Shown here: piece after piece, positions 26,170-34,457 of the stretch
Layout: every line of letters begins with the position of its first letter
How positions within the stretch are numbered: the first letter of the stretch is position 1
Source of the DNA: Clostridium_AD sp036569345
GTDB taxonomy: Bacteria; Bacillota; Clostridia; Clostridiales; Clostridiaceae
Direction: 5' to 3'
DNA: 64,000 nt
Assembly (NCBI RefSeq): GCF_036569345.1
Contig: NZ_DATCQT010000055.1
Span: 92,239 to 156,238, forward strand
Position numbers and translations under genes: made by a program
The notes under the pieces: model-generated
What the model was told of the DNA's origin: nothing
Seen by the model: the letters and a program-made list of their open reading frames with translations, nothing else
The model's database searches: none

Positions 26170-26412
26170 ATGGGGATAACCTTAAAAATAAAAAAATACA
26201 TAATAAAGAGCGCGTTAACTGTGATGGTAACTCTTTCAATTATGATGTGTACAATTTTGTATGCATACCAATATACCACAAGCCATGAAGCTTCTAATAA
26301 TTCATTTCAAAATGAAAATGGTGGAAATTCTCAAGGTCAATTTCAGAAAAATGATGATGGTAACCAGAATGGAGGTTCTTCAATTGGGGATTCTCAAAAA
26401 ATCAAAAACTAG
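26170..26412 (+). CDS. Small exported Asn/Gln/Gly-rich protein
   Basis: An 80-residue protein. A basic start (LKIKKYIIKSA) and a hydrophobic segment (about 15-35: LTVMVTLSIMMCTILYAY) form a signal peptide or anchor. The remainder is Asn/Gln/Gly/Ser-rich and polar (NNSFQNENGGNSQGQFQK). I recognise no family. GGAGTAG precedes the ATG. Its place between two membrane glycosyltransferases suggests a surface peptide, perhaps a substrate of the glycosylation system; that is inference only. Confidence 0.65.
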   Translation: MGITLKIKKYIIKSALTVMVTLSIMMCTILYAYQYTTSHEASNNSFQNENGGNSQGQFQKNDDGNQNGGSSIGDSQKIKN

Positions 26413-26426
26413 ATTGGAGGATATTT

Positions 26427-27566
26427 ATGGATAAGAATAAATTTTTTTTAAAGAAATTTCTTAAATTGGCTTCTATTATATGGTTTGCCCTAATTGTTAG
26501 AATTCCTGGTTTGCCATTTGCAAGCGCAGACTATAATGCCTTTTTAAGTAGGTGGTTTGATACTATAAAAAATAGTGGTGGTTTTAGCGCCTTAAAAAGT
26601 TCAATGGGCGATTACACCCAACCTTACCTATACTTATTAACAATAGGCACTTATACAAATATAAATAAATTATTTTATATAAAAATGATATCTTTTGTTT
26701 TTGAGATAATGGCTGCATTTTTTATTATGAAAATTGTTCAAATGAAATATAAAAACGAAAAATTTGGCTATATATCTTTTGGACTTCTACTTTTCATTCC
26801 AACAGTTATTTTTAACGGGTCTGTATGGTCCCAATGCGATATAATTTATACTTCCTTTGTCATTGGTTCTATTTATTATATTTTACAAAAAAAAACGATT
26901 ATATCAATAATTTTCTATGGGATTGCATTATCCTTTAAGCTACAAGCAATATTTTCATTCCCATTATTCGGAATTTTATTGTTTAAAAATAGAGTTAAAA
27001 TATATCAATTTGTTATTATACCTTTAACCTATCTGGTCTTAAGTATACCTAGTTTAATCATGGGTAGACCTTTTAAAGATATTTTACTTACTTATTTTAA
27101 CCAATCTGGAGAGTATACAAATTTAACTTATAATGCACCCTCTATATATCAATGGTTTTCTAATAATTTCTTTAGCAATACAACACTTGTAGGTAATATT
27201 GGAATTTTATTTGCTTTTGTAGTTGTACTTATAATTATTTATGTAAGTGTAAGATATATAAAGGTTATAAAATATGAAAATATTATAGAATTATCATTAA
27301 TATTTGCTGTTGTTGTGCCCTTTCTATTGCCAAGGATGCATGAGCGGTATTTCTTTATGGCAGATATAATCTCTCTCTTATATGCATTTTGTTTTCCAAA
27401 GAAATTTTATATAGCTATAATAATACCTCTAACATCATTATTGTGCTATTTCCCATTTTTATATAACACATCAACAGATTATATAATTGATCTTTCTATA
27501 GTTTTATTTATAGTTATTATCGATTTATTATACTCATTTAGAAATCATTTAATTAACGAAATTTAG
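26427..27566 (+). CDS. Gpi18-like multi-span membrane glycosyltransferase
   Basis: A 379-residue protein with about ten hydrophobic segments. ADYNAFLSRWFDTIKNSGGF in the first outer loop (acidic residue followed by W), GSVWSQCDIIY and LPRMHERYFFMADI are features of the Gpi18-related (COG5542) mannosyltransferase-like group. These use polyprenyl-linked sugars and transfer outside the membrane. TGGAGG lies before the ATG, 14 bases after the small exported protein, so both are co-transcribed. The substrate sugar is unknown. Confidence 0.8.
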   Translation: MDKNKFFLKKFLKLASIIWFALIVRIPGLPFASADYNAFLSRWFDTIKNSGGFSALKSSMGDYTQPYLYLLTIGTYTNINKLFYIKMISFVFEIMAAFFIMKIVQMKYKNEKFGYISFGLLLFIPTVIFNGSVWSQCDIIYTSFVIGSIYYILQKKTIISIIFYGIALSFKLQAIFSFPLFGILLFKNRVKIYQFVIIPLTYLVLSIPSLIMGRPFKDILLTYFNQSGEYTNLTYNAPSIYQWFSNNFFSNTTLVGNIGILFAFVVVLIIIYVSVRYIKVIKYENIIELSLIFAVVVPFLLPRMHERYFFMADIISLLYAFCFPKKFYIAIIIPLTSLLCYFPFLYNTSTDYIIDLSIVLFIVIIDLLYSFRNHLINEI

Positions 27567-27624
27567 TTTTAGAAGCTAATATTATGTATTCTTAATAAAA
27601 TTAAAATAAAAGGAGTCTAAAAAT

Positions 27625-27987
27625 ATGAGTATTTCATTAGTTCAATCAACATCTAATTTAACAACAGCAACTAGTAGTAGCAGTGATGTAAGTTCGCTTA
27701 AATCCCAACTATCGTCACTTAATTCACAATTAAATGGGGTTAATTCAAGTAATGATGATGCAAAAACAAAAAAGGCAAAAATTGATGTAATAAACGCTAA
27801 AATACAACAAATCCAATCACAAATTCAACAAACGGAATCTAGCAAAACAGATTCTAGTTCTAGGGTATCATCATCAAAAGGTATTGATAATAGCTTAAAC
27901 ATAGATAAAAATAATTCATCAAAATCAAGCAGTACCAGTAGCAGTACTGACAAACCTAATAATAACATAATTGATGTTTATGCTTAG
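27625..27987 (+). CDS. Small Ser/Gln-rich coiled-coil protein (FlxA-like)
   Basis: A 120-residue protein. A Ser/Thr-rich start and SSLKSQLSSLNSQLNGVNSS then AKIQQIQSQIQQTES make a short coiled coil of the kind called FlxA-like. The C-terminal third is a Ser/Lys/Asn-rich tail ending NNIIDVYA. No signal peptide is seen. AAAGGAG precedes the ATG, and a strong terminator follows 20 bases after the stop. The function is unknown. Confidence 0.6.
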   Translation: MSISLVQSTSNLTTATSSSSDVSSLKSQLSSLNSQLNGVNSSNDDAKTKKAKIDVINAKIQQIQSQIQQTESSKTDSSSRVSSSKGIDNSLNIDKNNSSKSSSTSSSTDKPNNNIIDVYA

Positions 27988-28006
27988 GAATATTCATAAA
28001 CGCTAC

Positions 28007-28037
28007 AAAAGCAACCAACAATTTGTTGGTTGCTTTT
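28007..28037 (+). terminator. Strong terminator after the FlxA-like gene
   Basis: AAAAGCAACCAAC and GTTGGTTGCTTTT are exact 13-base arms around a 5-base loop. Confidence 0.92.
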
Positions 28038-28122
28038 GCTTTGTATTAGTATGTCACCCATAATTATTTATAATCATATACTGAAATGTATGATGACTAT
28101 TAATTTAATTGGGGGTTTTTAC

Positions 28123-29208
28123 GTGAGTAATAAATATAAAGTTTGTGTATATGCAATTTGTAAAAACGAGGAGAAATTTGTTGATCGTTGGATGGATCAT
28201 GTTAGTGAAGCTGATATTGTTGTAGTTGCAGATACAGGTTCTACAGATAATACAATTAAAAAGCTAAAAGAAAGAGGAGCTATTGTTTATTCTATAGATG
28301 CTAATCCATTTCGATTTGATTATTCAAGAAATGAATGCTTAAAATTCATTCCAGATGATATAGATATTTGTGTATCCTCCGATCTTGATGATGTTATTGA
28401 GGATGGTTGGAGAGGTCATTTAGAAAAAGCATGGAAAAAAGAAACCACAAGAGGATTATATCTATATAATTGGAGCATTAATGCGGATGGTTCCCCATCA
28501 GTACAATATACTTGGCAAAGAATTCATGCAAGACATGGGTTTAAATGGATATATCCAACACATGAGATTTTAGAATATTTAGGAGATGGAGCTGAAAAAG
28601 AAGTTTATATTGAGGGTATGGTGCTTAATCACTATCCTGATGCAACAAAAAACAGAAGTTTAAATCTTCCATTATTAAAATTAGCAGTTGAAGAAAATCC
28701 TAATAGTAGTAGAAACATATATTATCTTGGACGTGAATATATGTTTGATAGTAACTGGGATGATTGTATTTTAACATTAAAAAATTATTTATCACTTCCT
28801 ACATCAAATTATATAGAAGAAAGATCATCTGCTATGAGGTTTATTGCAAGGGCATATCTTGAAAAAGAGGAAATATTAAGCGCTAAAGAATGGTTCCATA
28901 AAGCAATAAGTGAAACTATTTCATTAAGAGAACCCTATATAGAGTTATCTTTATTAGCTTATAGGGAGAAGGATTGGCTCGGTGTTTATTATTATGCAAA
29001 CGAAGCACTAAAAATCAAGGAAAAAACATTTAACTTTGCTAACGAAGCAAATGCTTGGGATTCTAATCCTTATGATTTAGCAGCTTTAGGCTGTTATAAT
29101 TTAAAAATGATAGATAAGGCAATAGAATTCTCTAATGAAGCTATTAAACTTTCACCTAATGATGAAAGGCTATTATCAAATCATAAATTTTATTTAGATA
29201 GTTTATAA
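28123..29208 (+). CDS. GT2-family glycosyltransferase with TPR-like C-terminus
   Basis: A 361-residue soluble protein. The GT-A nucleotide-sugar domain (1-210) has YAICKNEEKFVDRWMDH, VVVADTGSTDNTI and the metal-binding SSDLDDVIEDGW. The C-terminal part (about 215-361) is helical with TPR-like repeats (NIYYLGREYMFDSNWDDCI; AYLEKEEILSAKEWFHKAI). The GTG at 28123 is chosen because GGGGG lies 7 bases upstream; a longer frame from 28030 would start inside the terminator. It belongs to the SunS/TPR-type group of GT2 proteins. The acceptor is unknown. Confidence 0.88.
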   Translation: MSNKYKVCVYAICKNEEKFVDRWMDHVSEADIVVVADTGSTDNTIKKLKERGAIVYSIDANPFRFDYSRNECLKFIPDDIDICVSSDLDDVIEDGWRGHLEKAWKKETTRGLYLYNWSINADGSPSVQYTWQRIHARHGFKWIYPTHEILEYLGDGAEKEVYIEGMVLNHYPDATKNRSLNLPLLKLAVEENPNSSRNIYYLGREYMFDSNWDDCILTLKNYLSLPTSNYIEERSSAMRFIARAYLEKEEILSAKEWFHKAISETISLREPYIELSLLAYREKDWLGVYYYANEALKIKEKTFNFANEANAWDSNPYDLAALGCYNLKMIDKAIEFSNEAIKLSPNDERLLSNHKFYLDSL

Positions 29209-29240
29209 ATGTAAAATTATTTCTCTTTATATAATATAGA

Positions 29241-29279
29241 AAATAATCAGCCAAATATTATTTTGGTTGATTATTTTTT
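29241..29279 (+). terminator. Terminator of the GT2-TPR gene
   Basis: AAATAATCAGCCAAA and TTTGGTTGATTATTT pair around a short AT-rich loop, followed by T. Confidence 0.85.
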
Positions 29280-29480
29280 GTGCTATATTTTTTTAAAATT
29301 TAATTAATATTTTTAATATATCTATATATCGTAAAACAAAGTATCTGCATACTATGTACGGACAGTCTTATATGTTATGTAAAGAAAGCATATGCATATT
29401 ATATAAAAAACTATCAATATCTTATTCAAAGAATATCTGCAATTTATATAAAGAAAATATATATAAGGAAGGTGTATATT

Positions 29481-30620
29481 ATGGGTAAATCCAATGATGA
29501 TTCTTCTAAAAAGTATCATTGTACCGAGATAGATTCAACTTATGGAAGTCCTATTTTTAAAAAAGAACATTGTGAAGACAAAAGGAAATGTGATGATAAA
29601 TGTAAATGTGATGAAAAAAAACATTGTGATGATAAATGTGATTGCGTCAATCATTGCTTTCCAGCATGTATAATTGGACCAACTGGTCCTACAGGTCCTA
29701 CAGGTCCTACAGGTCCTACTGGTCCTAGAGGTTTTACTGGTCCTACAGGTCCAACTGGTCCTACAGGAAGAACTGGTCCTACAGGTGCAACTGGTCCTAC
29801 AGGTCCTACTGGTAATACAGGTGCAGAAGGCCCTACAGGTCCTACTGGTCCAACTGGCCCTACTGGTCCAACTGGCCCTACAGGTCCTAGAGGTCTAACA
29901 GGTCCTACAGGTCCAACTGGCCCTATTGGTAATACAGGTTCTACAGGTCCTACTGGCCCTACTGGACCTACTGGTCCTACTGGCCCTACTGGTCCTACTG
30001 GCCCTACTGGCCCTACAGGCCCTATTGGTCCTACTGGTTCTACTGGTCCTACTGGCCCTATTGGTCCTACTGGTCCTACTGGTCCTACTGGTCCTATTGG
30101 CCCTACTGGTCCTATTGGCCCTACTGGTCCTATCGGTCCTACTGGCCCAACTGGTCCTATTGGTCCTACTGGTCCTACAGGTCCTACAGGTCCTACAGGT
30201 CCAAGTTTTAATTCCTATTTAAATGGTGTAATAACAACAAATAAACTATCAATTCCAGTTGGAGGCACTATTATTTATGATACTGTAAGTATTGTAGGCC
30301 CTGACTTAAGTTATAATCCAGCAACAGGTGTATTTACAGTTAATACAACAGGTGTTTATGTAATCGACTGGAAAATAGCTGTTACTCCAAATCCTGGGAC
30401 AGTTTCTATAGAAATTGACTTGGTATCATCCCTTCGTGGAGTTATTGCCGGTATATCTATTACAGCAACAAATCCAATAATAAGCGGCTCTAATAGAATC
30501 TATGCCGCAACAGCAGGGGAAACTTTCAGATTTGTTAATAATTCAAGTGGTCCTATTAGTATAGTATTGGTAGGTTTAGTTGGACCTATTGGAACTGTAT
30601 CTGTTTTCAGAATTGTTTAA
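29481..30620 (+). CDS. Collagen-like Gly-Pro-Thr repeat protein, probable spore surface
   Basis: A 379-residue protein in three parts. The N-terminus (1-65) is charged and Cys-rich with CDDKCKCDEKKHCDDKCDC. Residues about 65-242 are nearly pure G-X-Y triplets, mostly GPT with occasional GPI, GPR, GNT and GST. The C-terminal globular domain of about 135 residues starts SFNSYLNGVI and resembles the trimerising BclA-type C-terminal domains. Such proteins form hair-like filaments on exosporia, commonly O-glycosylated at Thr. ATG 29481 has GGAAGG 8 bases upstream. The gene lies inside the glycosyltransferase block, consistent with glycosylation. Confidence 0.88.
   Translation: MGKSNDDSSKKYHCTEIDSTYGSPIFKKEHCEDKRKCDDKCKCDEKKHCDDKCDCVNHCFPACIIGPTGPTGPTGPTGPTGPRGFTGPTGPTGPTGRTGPTGATGPTGPTGNTGAEGPTGPTGPTGPTGPTGPTGPRGLTGPTGPTGPIGNTGSTGPTGPTGPTGPTGPTGPTGPTGPTGPIGPTGSTGPTGPIGPTGPTGPTGPIGPTGPIGPTGPIGPTGPTGPIGPTGPTGPTGPTGPSFNSYLNGVITTNKLSIPVGGTIIYDTVSIVGPDLSYNPATGVFTVNTTGVYVIDWKIAVTPNPGTVSIEIDLVSSLRGVIAGISITATNPIISGSNRIYAATAGETFRFVNNSSGPISIVLVGLVGPIGTVSVFRIV
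29674..30204 (+). repeat. Gly-Pro-Thr triplet repeat region
   Basis: About 530 bases of nine-base units, mostly GGTCCTACT/GGTCCTACA and variants, coding for about 59 G-X-Y triplets. Synonymous variation among units shows selection on the protein rather than recent expansion throughout. Confidence 0.95.
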
Positions 30621-30663
30621 CAAAATTAAAAACAATAATAAACTATAAAATAATTTAATTATA

Positions 30664-30691
30664 AAAAGCTGCCTATAATAGGCAGCCTTTT
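30664..30691. terminator. Bidirectional terminator
   Basis: GCTGCCTA/TAGGCAGC stem around TAA with A and T runs on the two sides, between the convergent collagen-like and NlpC/P60 genes. Confidence 0.9.
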
Positions 30692-30709
30692 ATAATTAAA
30701 TAAATTTAT

Positions 30710-31696
30710 TTACTTTATTACTCTTTTACCTATTACAAAATTATCTTTATAATATGCAGTTAGTTCAGATATTTTTACAACATCACCAGGTTTAGGGCAA
30801 TGTATAAATTTATTATTTCCAATATATATTCCAACATGTGATACTTCATAAGGTGAAGCTAAATTTGTTGTAAAAAAGACTAAATCACCGTAAGCAAGAT
30901 TATTTATATTAACAGATGCGCCTATATTTATTTGGTCCATAGTTATTCTTGGCAAATTTATACCAAAGTGTTTATACACATATTGTACAAAACCTGAGCA
31001 ATCGAATCCGCCACTTATATATTTACCATAAGAATCTAATTTTGCTGGCGTAGTGCCACCCCATAAGTATGGTGTCCCCAAAAAAGCATTTGAATATGAT
31101 ACTAAACTTTTTAAGTTTATATCCAAATCATATTGTTTCCCATTTTTAATATACTGAGTAGATTGTTCCACAGGCAAAGTACCCCTGCTTGGACTATTTG
31201 TAGCCGTTGTCTTAACTCCTGTAACTTTTACGTATAGTGAACTTATATAACCTGTTTTTCCTTTATAAATTATCTTATAAAACCCATTTAAACTTGAATA
31301 CATTGTCACTTTACTTCCAAGTGTTATAACACCAGTCACCGGATAAGTTGATCCAGCTCCTGACCTTACGTTTAAAGAACTTGCTGTTATTTGTCCATAT
31401 TTCTCAATGTACGTTGACGCTACACTTGTAGTCGTAGTAGTTTTTTTCACTATTTTTATGTATGAACTAGATACGTATCCAGTTTTTCCTTTATAGCTTA
31501 TTTTGTAAAAATCGCCCTCTTTTGCAAGTGTATTTATTACTGTGTTTCTTGAAAGAGAACCTGTAATGGATGACAAAAGCGAAGGTTTTTGTCTAACATT
31601 TAATGAAGTGGCATTAACTGTTCCACTATCAGCAAATGCAATTTGGGAACTTGCCATAGTCATTAACATCACTATAAAAGCTACTCTTTTTTTCAT
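30710..31696 (-). CDS. Secreted SH3-SH3-NlpC/P60 peptidoglycan hydrolase
   Basis: A 328-residue protein with a signal peptide (MKKRVAFIVMLMTMASSQIAFA). Two bacterial SH3 domains (about 24-85 and 100-160) have the repeating ASSLNVRSGAGSTYPVTG and KISYKGKTGYVSSSYIKI patterns. The C-terminal NlpC/P60 domain (about 195-328) carries Cys in GGFDCSGFVQY, His in VSHVGIYIG and FIHCP. It should cut peptidoglycan stem peptides outside the cell, with the SH3 domains binding the wall. The catalytic domain is strikingly similar to the anchored protein at 10938-11513. It is divergent from the GT2 gene under regulator box C. Confidence 0.92.
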   Translation of the reverse strand: MKKRVAFIVMLMTMASSQIAFADSGTVNATSLNVRQKPSLLSSITGSLSRNTVINTLAKEGDFYKISYKGKTGYVSSSYIKIVKKTTTTTSVASTYIEKYGQITASSLNVRSGAGSTYPVTGVITLGSKVTMYSSLNGFYKIIYKGKTGYISSLYVKVTGVKTTATNSPSRGTLPVEQSTQYIKNGKQYDLDINLKSLVSYSNAFLGTPYLWGGTTPAKLDSYGKYISGGFDCSGFVQYVYKHFGINLPRITMDQINIGASVNINNLAYGDLVFFTTNLASPYEVSHVGIYIGNNKFIHCPKPGDVVKISELTAYYKDNFVIGKRVIK

Positions 31697-31871
31697 TTGT
31701 TACCTCCAATATTTATTCGAAATATGATGATTTCGTACTTATTTATTATAGCACTGATATTATGTAAATTGTGGTTTTAAAATCTTTTTATACTATTATT
31801 AGGTAAAAATATAAGCTATATAAGCTAAATTTGTAATTATTTGATGCTTACTTGATTTTCACTTTTTACCC

Positions 31872-31926
31872 TCACATAAAGTTTACATATTGATTTGATA
31901 CTGGTGCTACAATTTGCCCTTATAAT
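31872..31926 (+). promoter_or_regulatory. Regulator box C with promoter of the GtrB-like GT2 gene
   Basis: TCACATAAAGTTTACATATT (from 31872) differs from box B at three positions. TTGATACT follows at 31895 and TATAAT at 31921-31926, at offsets 23 and 49, the same as in box B. Likely the binding site of the response regulator at 21140. Confidence 0.65.
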
Positions 31927-32000
31927 TTTTATTATAGAGAGACATTAGGAAATTAAATTGGATTAAAAATCTAGAAATTAAATTGAAGGGAATGATAGAA

Positions 32001-33029
32001 ATGAGTAATGGAATAATTTATTCTGTGGTAGTACCCTTGTATAATGAAGAACTTGTTATAGAGGAAAGTTACAAAAGATTAAAATCCGTAATGGATTCTA
32101 CATTAGAAAATTATGAAATTTTATTTATTAACGATGGAAGTTATGACTCAACTAGAGACATGGTAGAAAATATATGTAGAAAAGACAAGACAATAAAACT
32201 TATAAATTTCTCAAGAAACTTTGGACATCAGGCTGCAATAACTGCTGGTATGAATAAAGCCTCTGGGAATGCTATTATTGTAATAGACGCAGATCTACAA
32301 GATCCCCCTGAAGCAATAATAGACATGATTAAAAAATGGAAAGAAGGTTACCAGGTCGTATATGGTAAACGAGTTAAAAGAGTGGGTGAAACCTTTTTCA
32401 AAAAATTCACTGCTAAAACTTTCTATAGATTACTAAAAAGCATGACGAGTATTGATATTCCAGTGGATGCTGGAGACTTTAGACTAATCGACAGAACAGT
32501 ATGTGATTCTCTAAATTCATTACCAGAAAAAAATAGATATATAAGAGGTTTAGTTAGTTGGGTTGGATATAAACAAACCTTTGTAGAATTTGTACGCCAA
32601 GAAAGATTTGCTGGCCAAACGAAATATTCTCTAAAAAAAATGATGACATTAGCTTTTGATGGAATAACATCTTTTTCTTATAAACCATTAATGTTTGCTG
32701 GCTATTTTGGAGCATTTAGTGGTATCATTGGTACTGTTTTATTCATTAGTTGTATTATAACCTCGTTACTTAATCAAACTGCTATATTAAATTTAGGGCT
32801 TATTCTTTCCATAAGTCTAATTATGTTTGGCATTATGTTTTGCGTTTTAGCTATTATGGGGTTATATATTGGTAGAATTTCTGATGAGAGTAAAAACAGG
32901 CCTTTATATATAATTGCAAGTACAATGAGTTACAATGAACTTAAAAATAGTGTGATTTTTAAAGGAAATAGATCTTCTGAATTATATGATTTAAATCCTA
33001 TTGCTAAAAACAAAGTAGTAAATAGTTGA
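32001..33029 (+). CDS. GT2 polyprenyl-phosphate sugar transferase (GtrB/DPM1-like)
   Basis: A 342-residue protein. The cytosolic GT2 domain (1-225) has VVPLYNEELVIEESY, FINDGSYDSTRD, GMNKASGNAIIVIDADLQDPPE (DAD metal site) and RFAGQTKYSLKKM. Two membrane segments follow (about 230-258 and 268-296). This is the plan of GtrB/YkcC/CsbB enzymes, which charge undecaprenyl phosphate with a sugar on the inner face. It would supply the GtrA flippase and GT39 transferase at 23-26 kb; the shared promoter box links them. ATG 32001 is used, with AAGGG 10 bases upstream. Confidence 0.9.
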   Translation: MSNGIIYSVVVPLYNEELVIEESYKRLKSVMDSTLENYEILFINDGSYDSTRDMVENICRKDKTIKLINFSRNFGHQAAITAGMNKASGNAIIVIDADLQDPPEAIIDMIKKWKEGYQVVYGKRVKRVGETFFKKFTAKTFYRLLKSMTSIDIPVDAGDFRLIDRTVCDSLNSLPEKNRYIRGLVSWVGYKQTFVEFVRQERFAGQTKYSLKKMMTLAFDGITSFSYKPLMFAGYFGAFSGIIGTVLFISCIITSLLNQTAILNLGLILSISLIMFGIMFCVLAIMGLYIGRISDESKNRPLYIIASTMSYNELKNSVIFKGNRSSELYDLNPIAKNKVVNS

Positions 33030-33047
33030 TCGTCACTACAATTATAA

Positions 33048-33103
33048 AAATCCTCCTAAATCTTATATTATAAAATACATTAATATAAGATTTAGGAGGA
33101 TTT
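33048..33103. terminator. Very long perfect hairpin between GT2 and hom
   Basis: Exact 22-base inverted arms (33048-33069 and 33082-33103; outer ends AAATCCTCC/GGAGGATTT) with a 12-base loop, between convergent genes. A related hairpin lies behind the second hom gene at 45662-45719. Confidence 0.88.
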
Positions 33104-33127
33104 GTTTATATGTTCTTTATTCCAAAT

Positions 33128-34417
33128 TTAATTAAATGATTCTATTCTTATTTTACTTTCTACCTTATTTACACTGTCCAGTTTTATTATCCTTTTAAGT
33201 GAATTTTCTATATTTTTCTCAGTACTTTTATGTGTAATAAATGCCAGTGTTGAATGATCCCTATGCTCCACATCTTGAGTAATGGATACAATACTAACAT
33301 TATTGCTTGCAAATATTGCAGCTGTATCTCCTAGAACCCCTGCTTTATCTTTAAAATCAAGCCTAATATAAAATTCAGATTCATTATCTTCTGATTTTTT
33401 CACTTCTTTAAAATCCAATTCTGCAGCTACTTCATTTAGATCAGATGGTTTTACATTATTTCTTAAAATCGATATTATATCACCTACAACTGCACTACCA
33501 GTTGGCAAATCTCCCGCCCCTTTTCCGTATAACATTAGTTCTCCAACTGCATTTCCTTTTATTAGAATTGCATTAAAAGCATCATTTACATTTGCCATTG
33601 GGTGGTTTGCTGGTACTAAGGTTGGATGTACCCTCAGTTCTAATTTGTTGTTCTTTTCCTTAGCTATTGCTAAAAGTTTTATTGCATAACCAAATTGCTT
33701 CGCATATTCTATATCGATATCACTAATGTTTCTTATTCCTTCCCTATAAATACAATCATAATTAACTTCTGTTCCAAAGGATAGGGAAGCCATTATAGCA
33801 AGCTTATATACAGCATCGTAACCATCAACATCAGATGTTGGATCAGCCTCTGCATAACCCTTTTCTTGAGCCTCTTTAAGTGCCTCATTGAAGCTAACCC
33901 CGTCATTGGTCATTTTACTTAATATATAATTAGTTGTTCCATTTATAATTCCGATTATCTGTTCAATTCTATTACCTGTAAGGCTCTCCTTAATTTCACG
34001 TATTATTGGAATTCCACCGGCTACACTTGCTTCATAGTAAAATAATACATTTTCTTTCTCAGCTATTTTAAAAAGCTCTTTGCCATAGTTTGCAATAACT
34101 AATTTATTTGCAGTTACAATATGTTTTTTAGCCTTCATTGCCCGTATCATGTAATCCTTGGCCTCGCTTGGTCCCCCAATAAGTTCAACCACAATTTTTA
34201 TACTGTCATCATTTATAATATCATCAATATTATCTGTTAAAATTCCACTCGGGACCGCAATATCTCTTTTCTTATTTATATCTTTTACTAATATTTTAGC
34301 TACTTCTATTTCATAATTAGATCGTTTTGTTATTTCTTTTTTGTTCTCTTTTAATATTTTCCACACGCCAGTTCCAATATTCCCAAAACCTAAAATTGCT
34401 ATTCTTACCTTTTCCAT
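33128..34417 (-). CDS. hom: Homoserine dehydrogenase, copy 1
   Basis: A 429-residue enzyme reducing aspartate semialdehyde to homoserine with NAD(P)H. The nucleotide-binding motif is AILGFGNIGTGV. The catalytic core has ANKLVIANYGKELF, YEASVAGGIPIIREI, GIINGTTNYILSKM and GYAEADPTSDVDGYDA (substrate residues). A C-terminal ACT domain (about 350-429: FYIRLDFKDKAGVLGDTAAI) suggests feedback control. It is the last gene of the mutase-like/thrC/hom operon behind a SAM-I riboswitch. A close paralogue of the same length is at 45775-47064. Confidence 0.95.
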   Translation of the reverse strand: MEKVRIAILGFGNIGTGVWKILKENKKEITKRSNYEIEVAKILVKDINKKRDIAVPSGILTDNIDDIINDDSIKIVVELIGGPSEAKDYMIRAMKAKKHIVTANKLVIANYGKELFKIAEKENVLFYYEASVAGGIPIIREIKESLTGNRIEQIIGIINGTTNYILSKMTNDGVSFNEALKEAQEKGYAEADPTSDVDGYDAVYKLAIMASLSFGTEVNYDCIYREGIRNISDIDIEYAKQFGYAIKLLAIAKEKNNKLELRVHPTLVPANHPMANVNDAFNAILIKGNAVGELMLYGKGAGDLPTGSAVVGDIISILRNNVKPSDLNEVAAELDFKEVKKSEDNESEFYIRLDFKDKAGVLGDTAAIFASNNVSIVSITQDVEHRDHSTLAFITHKSTEKNIENSLKRIIKLDSVNKVESKIRIESFN

Positions 34418-34457
34418 ACCAACCTCCCCTTCCCCACTTTTATATAAAAAGTATAAT

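Noticed and set aside
28030..28122. Longer N-terminus for the GT2-TPR protein
   Set aside because: The extension would begin inside the strong terminator at 28007-28037 and lacks a ribosome site; GTG 28123 has GGGGG at good spacing.
29674..30222. Long Leu/Val-rich reading frames and CRISPR-like repeats in the GPT region
   Set aside because: The other frames follow from the nine-base triplet repeats of the collagen-like gene. The repeats have no unique spacers.
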